A DNA stretch of 17,076 nucleotides from positions 1 through 17,076 of the forward strand of contig CALDID010000313.1 in assembly GCA_937901865.1 (NCBI GenBank). The letters are read 5' to 3'. The position numbers and the translations under genes are program-made. Below, piece by piece: positions 1 through 5,763 of the stretch. The stretch comes from an uncultured Treponema sp. GTDB lineage: Bacteria > Spirochaetota > Spirochaetia > Treponematales > Treponemataceae. The notes under the pieces are model-generated. The model had not been told where the DNA came from. It was given only the letters and a program-made list of their open reading frames with translations, and did no database searches. Each line of letters opens with the position of its first letter. Positions within the stretch are counted from its first letter, which is position 1.

Positions 1-80
1 AAAACAAATTTGCTATTTCTCAAGTATTCTTATATTGCCGTACTGCAATAAATATTCAGGAAAGCGAAAAACGGACGGAT

Positions 81-164
81 TTACATCACCGTATAGATTT
101 TGCGCGTGAGTATGTCGCGAAAATTTACATTGCTCGGATTCAAATATATTCCCATATAGTTCAT
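81..164 (-). pseudogene. Possible N-terminal remnant of a PF09820-type AAA-ATPase gene
   Basis: A 27-codon minus-strand frame, just after the NYN gene, encodes MNYMGIYLNPSNVNFRDILT followed by RKIYTVM and a stop. In the family of predicted AAA-ATPases (PF09820/DUF1703, with a C-terminal PD-(D/E)XK nuclease) proteins commonly begin MGIYLNP..N..F...........IYVDKT. The match covers that opening and breaks off right after IY, where VDKT would be expected. I infer the 5' end of a decayed or deleted copy; nothing further in the remaining 80 bases resembles the Walker A region. No Shine-Dalgarno sequence is seen. A real 27-residue peptide or chance resemblance cannot be excluded. Confidence 0.4.
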
Positions 165-170
165 ATTTTT

Positions 171-929
171 TTATCTGCGTGTTCTATATTCGATTGTTCC
201 AGTGCCGTTATTTCCGCGTCGAAGCTCGAAGCGATTTCCTAAGAACTCTATGAGCTTAACAAGACTCGAAAATCCATAAGTGCGCGTATCAAATCCAGGG
301 TCTTGCCTCTTCAACACAGAACCTGCAGAACCAATATTCACCCAGCCTTCTTCGTCGGCATACTTTGTTTCGGTGATTTTCTCTAGCTTCATCGTCAAAA
401 TCTTTTTGTCTATCGGCGTAAACTTTGACGGTGGCTCTTTTGTCTGCACAGGCTTTTGCACCACTTCAGCAAACGGCTCTTGTTCTTCCGTTTCAATGTT
501 TTCTATATAAATAAACTCATCGCACGCTTTTATAAGCGATTCAGGTGTTTTTTTCTCCCCCACTCCGATAACAAAAATCTCATCATCGTGAATACGAGTA
601 ACTAACTTTGTAAAATCACTGTCGCTCGAAACAATGACAAATGTATCATACTTTTTGCTATAGAGCAAATCCATTGCATCAATAACAAGCGTAATATCAG
701 AAGAGTTTTTCCCCTTGGAGTTCTCGAATTGCTGTATCGGAGTAATTGCATTGTTCTTAATCGCACGAACCCACCCTTCAGCGCAGTTTTTCCAGTTGCC
801 ATACGCACGCTTTGTGATGACATGCCCATACAGCGACACTTCTTGCATAATGTCCGAAATCTTTTTGTAATTTGTGTTTTCTGCGTCTATCAAAACAGCG
901 ATTTTCGCATTTTCTTTCTGTTCATTCAT
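171..929 (-). CDS. NYN-domain (LabA/DUF88-like) predicted RNase with C-terminal OST-HTH/LOTUS-like domain
   Basis: This 252-residue cytoplasmic protein joins a PIN-like NYN nuclease domain (about residues 8-143) to a winged-helix domain of the OST-HTH/LOTUS type (about 172-250) through a Pro/Glu/Lys-rich linker (about 144-171). Metal-binding acidic residues typical of NYN domains are present: D15 in the VLIDAEN strand, D78 and D84 in the SSDITLVIDAM stretch, and D103/D105 in the SSDSDF motif. The C-terminal part has the EGWVNIGSAGSVLKR...YGFSSLVKLIEFL pattern of OST-HTH modules, which in other proteins bind RNA. Established family role: RNA processing or decay; the actual substrate is unknown. 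The start is supported by an AGGAAG site about 8 nt upstream. It lies downstream of the Nif11-like gene but is separated from it by a terminator, so it is probably transcribed alone. Confidence 0.85.
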   Translation of the reverse strand: MNEQKENAKIAVLIDAENTNYKKISDIMQEVSLYGHVITKRAYGNWKNCAEGWVRAIKNNAITPIQQFENSKGKNSSDITLVIDAMDLLYSKKYDTFVIVSSDSDFTKLVTRIHDDEIFVIGVGEKKTPESLIKACDEFIYIENIETEEQEPFAEVVQKPVQTKEPPSKFTPIDKKILTMKLEKITETKYADEEGWVNIGSAGSVLKRQDPGFDTRTYGFSSLVKLIEFLGNRFELRRGNNGTGTIEYRTRR

Positions 930-970
930 TAAAAATCTTCCTATTAAATAACAGTTACTAGCAATAGCAC

Positions 971-1007
971 AAAAAAACGGCTATGGTAAACAATCTCCCA
1001 TAGCCGT
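971..1007 (-). terminator. Intrinsic terminator after the Nif11-like gene
   Basis: Read on the minus strand, a perfect 10-bp stem (arms 998-1007 and 977-986, ACGGCTATGG with its complement) with an 11-nt loop is followed immediately by a run of T (plus-strand A run 971-976). It starts 6 bp past the stop codon of the Nif11-like gene. Confidence 0.85.
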
Positions 1008-1013
1008 CAGCAA

Positions 1014-1175
1014 TCAATCATGCGAAGCAAGACAAGCCGTAAATTCGTCCACAGAAGCACTACAACCTTGTGCAGCCAAAAAGTCTGCAAGTTTTCCGCC
1101 ATCTGTAGCTTCTTCAAGAGCTTGTTGCAAGCCACTGTCCGACATAATCTTTGTGTAAAGTTCTTCAGCACTCAT
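1014..1175 (-). CDS. Small Nif11-like domain protein (53 aa)
   Basis: The 53-residue acidic protein begins MSAEELYTKIMSDSGLQQAL and continues with a Gly-Lys-Leu-Ala-Asp-Phe segment, a Gly-Cys pair and VDEFTACLASHD. The helical pattern (S.EEL..K...D..LQ..L......G.LADFLA..GCS.S.DEF) fits the Nif11 / nitrile-hydratase-like leader fold (PF07862-type) used as leader peptides of some RiPP precursors and also found as stand-alone small proteins. There is no double-Gly cleavage site followed by a core peptide, and no lanthionine synthetase, cyclodehydratase or peptidase-transporter gene nearby, so a natural-product role is not supported. It has its own promoter and terminator, so it is a monocistronic unit. 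The ATG at 1175 is chosen because a -10 box lies 9 nt upstream; an ATG seven codons earlier would overlap that box. Confident that it is a gene; family assignment moderate. Confidence 0.65.
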   Translation of the reverse strand: MSAEELYTKIMSDSGLQQALEEATDGGKLADFLAAQGCSASVDEFTACLASHD

Positions 1176-1184
1176 AATAATTAT

Positions 1185-1213
1185 AGTATAACACACTTCT
1201 TTTAAGAATTAAA
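1185..1213 (-). promoter_or_regulatory. Promoter of the Nif11-like gene (predicted leaderless)
   Basis: On the minus strand, -35-like TTTAAT (1213-1208) is separated by 17 nt from -10 TATACT (1190-1185). The start codon follows after only 9 nt, so the transcript should begin at or next to the ATG. The -35 box is weak. Confidence 0.5.
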
Positions 1214-1270
1214 GTTTTTTTCGCTTTCTTTTTAATTTTTTTACTCATTTAAAAAAATCCATAAAATAAC

Positions 1271-1308
1271 AAAAAAGCTCTATGAGAAACGTATCTCACA
1301 GAGCTTTT
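1271..1308 (-). terminator. Intrinsic terminator of tRNA-Arg
   Basis: Immediately 3' of the tRNA on the minus strand is a 15-bp stem (1294-1308 with 1273-1287, one G-T wobble) with a 6-nt loop, followed by further T residues. It abuts the last base of the tRNA. Confidence 0.85.
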
Positions 1309-1382
1309 GACACTTAGAGGACTCGAACCTCCGACCGTCGGCTTAGAAGGCCGATGCTCTAATCCAGCTGAGCTAAAGTGCC
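1308..1382 (-). tRNA. tRNA-Arg (anticodon UCU)
   Basis: The minus strand folds as a cloverleaf: acceptor arms GGCACTT / AAGTGTC (one G-U), D stem GCTC/GAGC, anticodon stem TCGGC/GCCGA closing the loop CTTCTAA (anticodon TCT, Arg, reading AGA/AGG), T stem GGAGG/CCTCT with loop TTCGAGT, and discriminator A at 1308. The 3' CCA is not encoded: A residues follow directly. Maturation therefore needs the CCA-adding enzyme, one of which is encoded at 12449-13837. Confidence 0.95.
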
Positions 1383-1394
1383 TTACGATTGAAT

Positions 1395-1423
1395 ATAGTA
1401 TCACTATTAGATTTTTTATGCAA
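1395..1423 (-). promoter_or_regulatory. Promoter of tRNA-Arg
   Basis: Minus-strand TTGCAT (1423-1418), 17-nt spacer, TACTAT (1400-1395), ending 12 nt before the 5' end of the tRNA. This predicts a precursor leader of only about 5-6 nt. Confidence 0.7.
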
Positions 1424-1462
1424 TACCTTTTGCATATTTTTTTGCATTTTTTCTAAAAAAAG

Positions 1463-1491
1463 TTGCAAAAACTATCATTTCGGCTTACAAT
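1463..1491 (+). promoter_or_regulatory. Promoter of the Ate/Bpt gene (predicted leaderless)
   Basis: TTGCAA (1463-1468), 17-nt spacer, TACAAT (1486-1491). Only 8 nt (1492-1499) separate the -10 box from the ATG at 1500, and no Shine-Dalgarno sequence exists, so a leaderless mRNA is predicted. Confidence 0.65.
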
Positions 1492-1499
1492 TTCAAATT

Positions 1500-2279
1500 A
1501 TGAACTTATACGAAGATACATGTGGCTATTTTTCTGAATTAAAAAGCAACATCGATATTCTTTTATTCCCGAATATCGATACTATCCGAGAATGTTATGA
1601 TGAAGATGACATAGACGACCGTATATCAAATGAGTACTTGCAAAGAAACTTATTCACAGGGTATACACAACTAGGCTATAGGCGAGCGGGCGAATACATT
1701 TATAAAAACGTGTGTCCTTCTTGTCTGCGTTGTCAGTCGATTAGAATCCCTGTAAAAACCTTTCTCCCTTCAAAAAGCCAAAGAAGAGTGTTCAGAATAA
1801 ACCAAGACATTGAGATACTGCCTTGCATGGATTCAAAGGATTTCATCACAGAAGAGAAAATACAGCTATACCGTCTATATAGCCTCAAGCACAACAGAGA
1901 AATGTTCACGAGAGAAAAGGCTATAGAAGATTTGTTGTATTGGAACGGAATGAGTATTTTAGACAACAGCACAAACTATGCAAGTACGAGAAATCTTGAT
2001 TACTATCTCGGAGAAAAACTCGTTGGTTGCAGCGTCATTGATGAACTAGAAGACGGCTTTTCATCTGTGTACTTTTACTATGATACCTCAAGCGAGATAA
2101 TGAAGAGAAGTCTCGGCACTTTTAGCGTATTGTGGGAGATAAAGCAGCTGCAAATGCTCGACGCAGAATATTATTATCTCGGCTATTACATCAAATCTCA
2201 TAAAGATATGGATTACAAAGCAAACTTTAAGCCGTTTGAATTGCTCTCTAGCGATGGAGTATGGAAAGAGCCTCTTTGA
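1500..2279 (+). CDS. bpt: Aspartate/glutamate leucyl- (or arginyl-) tRNA-protein transferase
   Basis: This 259-residue protein belongs to the bacterial Ate/Bpt family, which moves an amino acid (leucine in characterised Bpt enzymes) from aminoacyl-tRNA to the N terminus of proteins bearing acidic residues, marking them for Clp proteolysis through the N-degron pathway. Family signatures seen: the N-terminal Cys-Gly-Tyr segment (DTCGYF), the GYRRAGEYIYKNVCPSC..CQSIRIPV block with its CxxCxxC cysteines, the SLGTFSVLWEI segment, and the terminal YYYLGYYI.....MDYKANFKPFELL motif. The size fits the family. The ATG at 1500 is chosen because homology begins there and a promoter lies directly upstream; a TTG at 1389 would place promoter sequence inside the gene. 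No clpS is in the window; ClpA/ClpS would be the expected partners. Whether leucine or arginine is transferred cannot be told from sequence alone. Confidence 0.9.
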   Translation: MNLYEDTCGYFSELKSNIDILLFPNIDTIRECYDEDDIDDRISNEYLQRNLFTGYTQLGYRRAGEYIYKNVCPSCLRCQSIRIPVKTFLPSKSQRRVFRINQDIEILPCMDSKDFITEEKIQLYRLYSLKHNREMFTREKAIEDLLYWNGMSILDNSTNYASTRNLDYYLGEKLVGCSVIDELEDGFSSVYFYYDTSSEIMKRSLGTFSVLWEIKQLQMLDAEYYYLGYYIKSHKDMDYKANFKPFELLSSDGVWKEPL

Positions 2280-2292
2280 AAAATCATTTCTA

Positions 2293-2322
2293 TTGCAAAA
2301 TGTCTATTCCTTGTGATATTAT
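2293..2322 (+). promoter_or_regulatory. Promoter of the MATE gene (predicted leaderless)
   Basis: TTGCAA (2293-2298), 18-nt spacer, TATTAT (2317-2322), then 8 nt to the ATG at 2331. No Shine-Dalgarno sequence is visible. The layout copies that of the upstream bpt promoter. Confidence 0.6.
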
Positions 2323-2330
2323 TCATTTTT

Positions 2331-3701
2331 ATGAAGTATCTACAAAATAAGGGAAAACTAAATATCACCAAAGGCTCATTAAGCAAAAACATCTTTCTTT
2401 TCAGCGTGCCTCTTATGCTTTCAAACTTGCTTCAAGTGCTGTTCAATATGGCAGATATTGCCGTCGTTGGACGCTTTGCAGGAGCAGAGGCATTAGGCTC
2501 TGTAGGCTCAACCTCTACTCTTATCCTTCTCTTTACAGGCGTATTGATAGGTTTAGCCGCAGGGGTCAACGTTGTTGCAGCCTTTTTCATCGGCGCGAAA
2601 AAACACAGAGAACTTGAAGAGGCAGTGCATACTTCTTTTGTGCTGTGCTTGCTCTTCGCTCTTTTTGTAACGGCGTTGAGCGAGATTTTTGCAAAAGAAA
2701 TGCTTTCTCTTATGCAAACAAAAAGCATTTTGCTCTCTGGGGCTGTCCTTTACTTTCGCATATATATGCTCTCTCTCCCTGCCCTATCTCTTTATAACTG
2801 GGGAAATGCGCTCTTGAGTGCAACAGGAGATACAAAACGCCCGCTTATCTTTTTAAGCATCGCAGGAAGCGCAAACATCGTACTTAATTTATTCTTTGTG
2901 ATTGTCTGCAAAATGGGTGTAGCTGGCGTGGCTATTGCGAGCGTCATTGCGCAATATATTTCTGCACTGCTCATTTTAATCACGCTATCGTACGGGGCAT
3001 GCGAAAATATGCAATTCTTTTTCTCAAAGATAAAAATCAATACAAACCTTGCCCATAAAATCATAAAAATCGGTATCCCGTCAGGCTTTCAATATGCGAT
3101 TTTCGCCTTTGCAAACATCTTTATTCAATCGGGAGTAAACTCGTTTGATGCCTCGATGGTTGCAGGAAATGCGGCTTCTGCTAATGCCGACCCTTTAGCA
3201 TACGACATAATGGCGGCATTCTATGCAGCATGTGCCAGCTTTATCGCACAAAACGCAGGCGCAAAAAAGAGAGACAGAGTGCTTAAATCCTATTTTCTCA
3301 GTATGGGCTATGCGTTCTTCACAGGGCTTCTTATCGGGCTTTTGCTTTATGTGTTCGGCAGACAATTCTTATCGCTGTTTGCGACAGATGAAAGCGTGAT
3401 ACAAGCAGGTATGAAACGACTTCGCATAATGGCTCTTTCCTATTGCGTTTCCGCTTTTATGGATTGTTCTATAGCCGCATCGCGTGGGCTTGGAAAAACG
3501 CTCGTTCCGTCAATAATCGTTATTTTAGGCTCGTGCGTTTTCCGCATTGTGTGGCTTTACACCGTATTTGCGTATTTCAAGACGATAGAATCTCTGTTTT
3601 TGCTCTATGTGTTTTCGTGGACAATCACCGCTATCGCCGAAATCATCTACTTTGTCATCGTGTTCCGCGACTTCCGACAGAACCGTAATTATACAAAATA
3701 A
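2331..3701 (+). CDS. MATE-family multidrug/Na+ (or H+) antiporter
   Basis: The 456-residue protein is almost wholly hydrophobic, with about 12 predicted membrane segments in two homologous halves, the standard size and topology of MATE exporters. The first segment carries the family signature PLMLSNLLQVLFNMADIAVVGRFAGAEALGSVGSTS, with the conserved D in NMAD; a second-half match includes IPSGFQYAIFAFANIFIQSGVN and the RLRIMALSYCVSAFMDCSIAASRGLGKT segment. MATE proteins exchange cations for drugs or metabolites across the inner membrane; the cargo here cannot be inferred. The ATG at 2331 is preferred over GTG 2313, which lies inside the spacer of the promoter. The 3' end overlaps the end of the convergent M15 peptidase gene by 47 bp, with no terminator between them. 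Confidence 0.92.
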   Translation: MKYLQNKGKLNITKGSLSKNIFLFSVPLMLSNLLQVLFNMADIAVVGRFAGAEALGSVGSTSTLILLFTGVLIGLAAGVNVVAAFFIGAKKHRELEEAVHTSFVLCLLFALFVTALSEIFAKEMLSLMQTKSILLSGAVLYFRIYMLSLPALSLYNWGNALLSATGDTKRPLIFLSIAGSANIVLNLFFVIVCKMGVAGVAIASVIAQYISALLILITLSYGACENMQFFFSKIKINTNLAHKIIKIGIPSGFQYAIFAFANIFIQSGVNSFDASMVAGNAASANADPLAYDIMAAFYAACASFIAQNAGAKKRDRVLKSYFLSMGYAFFTGLLIGLLLYVFGRQFLSLFATDESVIQAGMKRLRIMALSYCVSAFMDCSIAASRGLGKTLVPSIIVILGSCVFRIVWLYTVFAYFKTIESLFLLYVFSWTITAIAEIIYFVIVFRDFRQNRNYTK

Positions 3702-4569
3702 GCTCTGGGTGATACTCAAAGTGCATATTATCCCACACTCCCCATTTTCCGCCCCAAATAAAGCCTTCCTCCTCAAAAAACGTTATCACCTTTTCAGGCG
3801 GAGTCCAACGGCGGCTTAATGGAGTGAGCATCCACGTTTCAGGGTTCTTATCTTTTGTCCAACTCCAAAAGATTTCCTTGCCCCGCAATGATTTCGGCTG
3901 AATATCGATAGCAATTCCAAGACTATGAAACGACTTTCTATTTGTGCCGTTGATAATTCGCCAGACATATCCGCCCTCGCTTGCAATCTCATCGACAAAC
4001 GACTTCACTGCAGGATTTATTTTGCATTCTGCAATAATGCGCTTTTCCACATTTAACAGCGGCTCTTTTATTCTTTCGTGCACCGATACATTATGATTCA
4101 GCACATAATAACGGCGGATATGGCTTTCGAGGCTTTTTCGGCTTTCTGCGTCATACAGCATTTCAAAAAAGAACATCGGCGTTCCCGCTCCATTTTTTCT
4201 ATTATCTGCGCTTCCAAATTCCTTCATTCGCTGCGCCTCTTCCTCGCTAAAGTCCGCAGGGTCTTTTAATACTTTGGGATACTCATAGAGCAGCGTCCAA
4301 TATTTTTCTTTATTTTTAAGCTCACTTTCTAGCAGAAAACGACCGTCTGCATAATACAAGCTCACTTCTCTTTTTTCTGTATCGTCTTTCGACTGCGGGA
4401 TTTTCATTTCTATGAGCCAATCGGCATATTTTTCAGAGTACGACGCGCTAAACTCTACATCAGGATACGCCTTTCTAAAAATATCGAGCTCTTTTGGTTC
4501 TGCACAGACAAAAGAAGAGGCAACAACGCAAAAAAATACGATAGCTAAATTCATCTTAAATGAAATCAT
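3655..4569 (-). CDS. Exported M15-family (VanY/endolysin-like) zinc D,D- or L,D-peptidase
   Basis: This 304-residue protein has a Sec-type signal (basic start, hydrophobic residues 7-22, likely cleavage after VCA near residue 23), a 150-residue family-specific N-terminal region I do not recognise, and a C-terminal peptidase M15 domain (about 170-292). Zinc-site motifs are clear: SFHSLGIAID (H215, D222, the SxHxxGxAxD pattern), then FIWGGKWGVWDNMHFEY with D280 and H283; E267 or E268 is a candidate catalytic acid. This arrangement is closest to the M15_4 group, which cleaves peptidoglycan stem peptides in the periplasm. The cysteine at 22 is preceded by Val, so a lipoprotein is unlikely. Promoter and start fit a leaderless mRNA. 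Its last 15 codons overlap the MATE gene on the other strand. Substrate specificity is uncertain. Confidence 0.82.
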   Translation of the reverse strand: MISFKMNLAIVFFCVVASSFVCAEPKELDIFRKAYPDVEFSASYSEKYADWLIEMKIPQSKDDTEKREVSLYYADGRFLLESELKNKEKYWTLLYEYPKVLKDPADFSEEEAQRMKEFGSADNRKNGAGTPMFFFEMLYDAESRKSLESHIRRYYVLNHNVSVHERIKEPLLNVEKRIIAECKINPAVKSFVDEIASEGGYVWRIINGTNRKSFHSLGIAIDIQPKSLRGKEIFWSWTKDKNPETWMLTPLSRRWTPPEKVITFFEEEGFIWGGKWGVWDNMHFEYHPELILYNYGSVGSRGTR

Positions 4570-4575
4570 AAAGCT

Positions 4576-4605
4576 ATCGTATCATAAAAATCTATTTTTC
4601 CTCAA
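4576..4605 (-). promoter_or_regulatory. Promoter of the M15 peptidase gene (predicted leaderless)
   Basis: On the minus strand, TTGAGG (4605-4600), 18-nt spacer, TACGAT (4581-4576), then 6 nt to the ATG at 4569. No Shine-Dalgarno sequence is seen. Confidence 0.5.
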
Positions 4606-4610
4606 CAGCC

Positions 4611-4693
4611 ACAGGCTGTTTTTCAAAAAAAATATAGACCCGCTTTTGTAACAATAAAGTCTTTGAGCTTTTGGAAAATCAGGCTGTGCCTGT
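4611..4693. repeat. Dispersed repeat, copy A (ends related to 7474-7544)
   Basis: The stretch opens with ACAGGCTGTTTTTCAAAAAA (4611-4630) and closes with AGGCTGTGCCTGT (4681-4693). The same two end sequences, with one or two changes each, bracket 7474-7544, while the interiors differ. The outer end also forms AACAGCC-ACA-GGCTGTT (4604-4620) and the inner end CAGGC-ACA-GCCTG on the minus strand followed by ATTTT, which may act as a weak terminator for the EIIA-like gene. Probably a small dispersed non-coding repeat of this genome. Confidence 0.5.
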
Positions 4694-4694
4694 G

Positions 4695-5342
4695 TTAGCC
4701 ATTGATGAGAAGAGAATATACTTCCATAGAGTCTTTTGCACTGAGCAAGGAGTTGCGCAATTCTTTATTCTTGAGCTTTGAGCTAAAGAAAGAAAGAGTT
4801 TGCAAATAATACGAATGTTGATTGTATGCCGCCGCAATCATAATAAGCAAGCGAACAGGCGTATCATCAATCGTTTGAAAATCGATAATATCATTCTTGC
4901 AAATACCCACAGACATAACAAGGTCAGTTACCGAAGACAAGCGAACGTGAGGAATCGCAATGCCCCTGCCAATCGCAGTAGACATCAGCTCTTCTCTCTT
5001 TAATATCTCTTCTTGCAATTCATTTGCGTCCTTTATTTGCGGAGCAGTAGCAAGATTATTTGAAAGCTCTAAAAGAGCATCGTGCTTAGTGGTATGATTT
5101 ATAAAAATAATGCGTTCTGGAGCAAGGATATTGCGAACCTGTACAGGCATATTCACATTCACAGGACGAGAAGCAGGAGAAAGACGCTCATTTACCCACT
5201 TTTCAATCTCTGTCTTTTTGAACCGCCAAACTGTTCCTATTTTACCAGCAGGAATTTCGCCTTTCTGCGCCCAATCGTATACAGTACGCTCAGACACTCT
5301 CAAGTGCTTAGCAACTTCTTCTATGGTAAGTATGTCGTCCAT
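4695..5342 (-). CDS. Excisionase-type HTH fused to PTS EIIA-Ntr-like domain (PtsN-like regulator)
   Basis: The 215-residue protein has an N-terminal MerR/excisionase-type helix-turn-helix (residues 3-52: LTIEEVAKHLRVSERTVYDW...GKIGTVWRFKKTEIEKWV) and a C-terminal PTS EIIA-2/PtsN domain (about 68-213). The phosphorylatable histidine lies in GRGIAIPHVR (H132), in the usual context of EIIA-Fru/Ntr proteins. Other PtsN proteins receive phosphate from EI/NPr and control transport, nitrogen or stress responses by protein contact; here the attached HTH suggests direct DNA binding gated by phosphorylation, which is inference. The start is fixed by an AGAGAGGA Shine-Dalgarno site about 6 nt upstream. 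It sits beside the eight-unit repeat array and faces away from ilvD; whether it binds that array is unknown but an obvious possibility. Confidence 0.88.
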   Translation of the reverse strand: MDDILTIEEVAKHLRVSERTVYDWAQKGEIPAGKIGTVWRFKKTEIEKWVNERLSPASRPVNVNMPVQVRNILAPERIIFINHTTKHDALLELSNNLATAPQIKDANELQEEILKREELMSTAIGRGIAIPHVRLSSVTDLVMSVGICKNDIIDFQTIDDTPVRLLIMIAAAYNQHSYYLQTLSFFSSKLKNKELRNSLLSAKDSMEVYSLLING

Positions 5343-5371
5343 TAAAATCCTCTCTAATGTAATCTAGCATT

Positions 5372-5400
5372 ATTTTGCATATATTACGCTTTTTTGTCAA
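5372..5400 (-). promoter_or_regulatory. Candidate promoter of the HTH-EIIA gene
   Basis: Minus-strand consensus TTGACA (5400-5395), 17-nt spacer, and a poor -10 CAAAAT (5377-5372). This predicts a leader of about 22 nt that contains the Shine-Dalgarno site. Confidence 0.45.
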
Positions 5401-5449
5401 TATTTACATCTCACTGTATGACGTTATCCTGCTATTTCTTGTGAATTCA

Positions 5450-5635
5450 CTCTTTAGCGTACGGTTTAGCCCCTCTTTAGTGTAGCGATGTGAGACTCTT
5501 TACTGTAGCGATTGGTCACTCTTTAGCGTAGCGATGTGAGACTCTTTAGCGTAGCAATTACTCGCTCTATACTGTACACTAAAGAGCGGCTTTAGCGTAC
5601 AGTATAGAGAGGCTTTAGTGTATTGATAAAATAAT
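5450..5635 (+). repeat. Array of eight 23-bp repeat units (core CTTTAGYGTA)
   Basis: The 10-bp core CTTTA[G/C][C/T]GTA begins at 5452, 5475, 5498, 5521, 5544, 5567, 5590 and 5613, an exact 23-bp period; the unit at 5567 is CTATACTGTA. The first six cores are preceded by CT, the last two by GG. The other bases of each unit vary, except that units 2 and 4 share GCGATGTGAGA. No core is found one period before or after. The period is not a multiple of three, so the array is not protein-coding. It occupies the intergenic region between the divergently oriented HTH-EIIA gene and ilvD, ending about 43 bp before the ilvD -35 box. Nothing else in 5401-5677 looks like a gene. Confidence 0.9.
5565..5609. 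repeat. 20-bp-arm inverted repeat inside the 23-bp array
   Basis: Arms 5565-5584 and 5590-5609 are complementary at 19 of 20 positions (one A-C mismatch), with the 5-nt loop AGCGG. The arms are made from the cores of units 6 and 7, with a core in inverse orientation (TACACTAAAG at 5575-5584). No T-run follows on either strand, so it is not a standard intrinsic terminator. Confidence 0.85.
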
Positions 5636-5677
5636 ACTACATTTTCACTTTATAAACTTTAGTCATTGTAAAAGCCG

Positions 5678-5706
5678 TTGACACTATGGAAAAGTAGGAA
5701 TATTAT
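5678..5706 (+). promoter_or_regulatory. Strong promoter of ilvD
   Basis: TTGACA (5678-5683), 17-nt spacer, TATTAT (5701-5706). The predicted start near 5713 gives a leader of about 50 nt holding the Shine-Dalgarno site. The leader is too short for a T-box or a peptide attenuator. Confidence 0.8.
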
Positions 5707-5763
5707 ATATAGAAAGATTTTTCCTCTTTTTCTAAAGACTATTTTTTTTACGAGGGGCTGTTT

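Noticed and set aside
1..180. A 58-codon open stretch on the minus strand, in a different frame from the AAA-ATPase-like remnant
   Set aside because: It has no start codon, opens right after a stop inside the NYN gene and resembles no family I know; probably chance.
1014..1175. Lanthipeptide or other RiPP biosynthetic cluster
   Set aside because: No maturation enzyme, protease or exporter dedicated to peptides is in the window, and the protein has no core region after the leader-like domain.
2313..2330. GTG start for the MATE gene at 2313
   Set aside because: It would lie in the promoter spacer just before the -10 box, adds six residues without homology and has no Shine-Dalgarno site.
3655..4569. 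Lipoprotein signal in the M15 peptidase
   Set aside because: The cysteine at residue 22 is preceded by Phe-Val rather than a small residue, so a normal signal peptidase I site after Ala23 fits better.
5450..5635. CRISPR array
   Set aside because: The conserved part is only 10-12 bp and the intervening variable parts 11-13 bp, both far below CRISPR sizes, and there are no cas genes.
5707..5763. T-box or peptide attenuator controlling ilvD
   Set aside because: The leader from the strong promoter is only about 50 nt, with no branched-chain codon-rich peptide, no terminator hairpin and no T-box motif.
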